In this document: in pieces, positions 29,170-29,668 of the stretch | Numbering within the stretch: the first letter of the stretch is position 1 | Layout: every line of letters begins with the position of its first letter | DNA from: Methanobacteriota archaeon | GTDB taxonomy: Archaea > Halobacteriota > Methanomicrobia > Methanomicrobiales > Methanoculleaceae | DNA: 29,668 bases | Assembly (NCBI GenBank): GCA_023457135.1 | Contig: JAEWMO010000038.1 | Span: 1 to 29,668 of the forward strand | Reading direction: 5' to 3' | The notes under the pieces: model-generated | Databases searched by the model: none | What the model saw: the letters and a program-made list of their open reading frames with translations, nothing else | Told to the model about the DNA's origin: nothing | Position numbers and translations under genes: made by a program

Positions 29170-29518
29170 TTAAACCGCCACGCCGTCATGAAGAACACGC
29201 CTGATGAAGGGGTACTGCCGGTGCGCTGCAAGATCGGCCCGGGAGATGACCTTAACCGAGAGCCGCTCCCCGGAGAGCATCAGCAGGTCGAAAGCAAGTC
29301 CTGTAAGGTATTCACGAAGACGAAAATCCTTCCCCGGATGTAATCACAGGGATATCGATATCGGAGTCCGGCCGGTCGTCCCCCCGTGCCACGGAACCGA
29401 AGAGTATGATCTCTTCTATTGCATCGCCGCACGCTTCTCGTGCCTTTGCCGCGAATTCGTGGATGACCAGTCGCCTGACCGAAACCATATGATGGAGTTG
29501 TTGCGAACGCAGGGCCAT
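29170..29518 (-). pseudogene. MNT nucleotidyltransferase with a frameshift
   Basis: From ATG 29518 the frame gives VRRLVIHEFAAKAREACG, then FGSVARGDDRPDSDIDIPVI, a complete GS-x10-DxD motif, and soon afterwards a stop at 29312. Removing one G near 29328-29332 restores DFRLREYLTGLAFDLLMLSG and VKVISRADLAAHRQYPFI, ending at TAA 29172-29170. The rebuilt protein is about 115 residues, normal for the family. The usual HEPN partner is absent; a short open stretch reading LTGEEFLELL just after the stop may be its remnant. The catalytic half alone might still be made. Confidence 0.7.
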
Positions 29519-29542
29519 AATGATTACTGATCAAACCTTCAC

Positions 29543-29659
29543 GGCCGGAACTACCCCGGCCTGGCAGGCTTTCCCCCGGGGGCGGACCCCCTACCGGCAT
29601 GTCCGGAAACGGGCCGGGCTTTCTAAGACTCCCGTCTACCGGCTCCGGGTAGGCCGGTA
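29543..29659. other. GC-rich palindromic intergenic sequence
   Basis: Inverted repeats are visible: GGCCGG (29543-29548) with CCGGCC (29556-29561), the perfect palindrome CCCCCGGGGG (29573-29582), and TACCGG (29637-29642) with CCGGTA (29654-29659). No gene or tRNA is supported. It could hold a terminator for a gene beyond the window. Confidence 0.4.
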
Positions 29660-29668
29660 TCGGGTTAT

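Noticed and set aside
29590..29668. A tRNA gene at the right edge
   Set aside because: Some stems can be drawn, but there is no T-loop GTTC-like consensus and no consistent seven-base acceptor stem within the window.

Overview
The window is euryarchaeal and most likely from a methanogen of the Methanomicrobiales, perhaps Methanoculleus or a relative. The support is an archaeal replication set (RfcS, an RFC paralogue, MCM with an intein, an RPA-associated OB-fold protein), MptD of methanopterin synthesis, the archaeal route to coenzyme A (pantoate kinase, phosphopantothenate synthetase, CoaBC), NMD3, Taw2 and a PGF-CTERM surface protein. Coding GC is high in the housekeeping parts and visibly lower around 6.8-9.2 kb. 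The genus is an inference; no rRNA or tRNA is present to settle it.

Layout. 0-5.2 kb: replication genes. An RPA-associated protein and the first codons of its phosphoesterase partner lie on the minus strand, divergent from rfcS and mcm. 5.2-16.1 kb: an accessory zone. It holds an HTH-nucleotidyltransferase/HEPN toxin-antitoxin pair with a tandem palindromic operator, a secreted DUF6345 protein whose His and Cys motifs look like those of caspase-fold peptidases, membrane and surface proteins, a broken hicBA pair, an ATPase plus TOPRIM (DUF4276-like) pair that resembles a defence system, and several gene fragments. Two repeat families run through this zone. One is a promoter cassette whose TATA box lies 27-28 bases before an ATG (four copies and a probable decayed fifth). 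The other is an array of small hairpins arranged as a large imperfect inverted repeat. 16.1-23.9 kb: a compact plus-strand gene string with frequent start/stop overlaps (MptD, TatD-like hydrolase, DUF424, NMD3, Taw2, CoaBC, pantoate kinase, phosphopantothenate synthetase, RFC-like ATPase, methyltransferase). 23.9-27.5 kb: an AIR-synthase-like protein on the minus strand, ThiD, and an Lrp-type regulator with two small genes. 27.6 kb to the end: a duplicated zinc-ribbon protein, then a second toxin-antitoxin patch with an intact MntA-like gene, a frameshifted hepT, a lone hicB and a frameshifted nucleotidyltransferase.

Working together: pantoate kinase, phosphopantothenate synthetase and CoaBC are three consecutive steps of archaeal CoA synthesis and sit next to each other. 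RfcS and MCM are co-oriented replisome genes. The accessory zone appears to have grown by duplication and recombination: a truncated copy of a two-gene membrane operon keeps its promoter and now precedes a PGF-CTERM protein gene, and a 5' fragment of mptD lies upstream of the ATPase/TOPRIM pair while the intact mptD lies beyond it.
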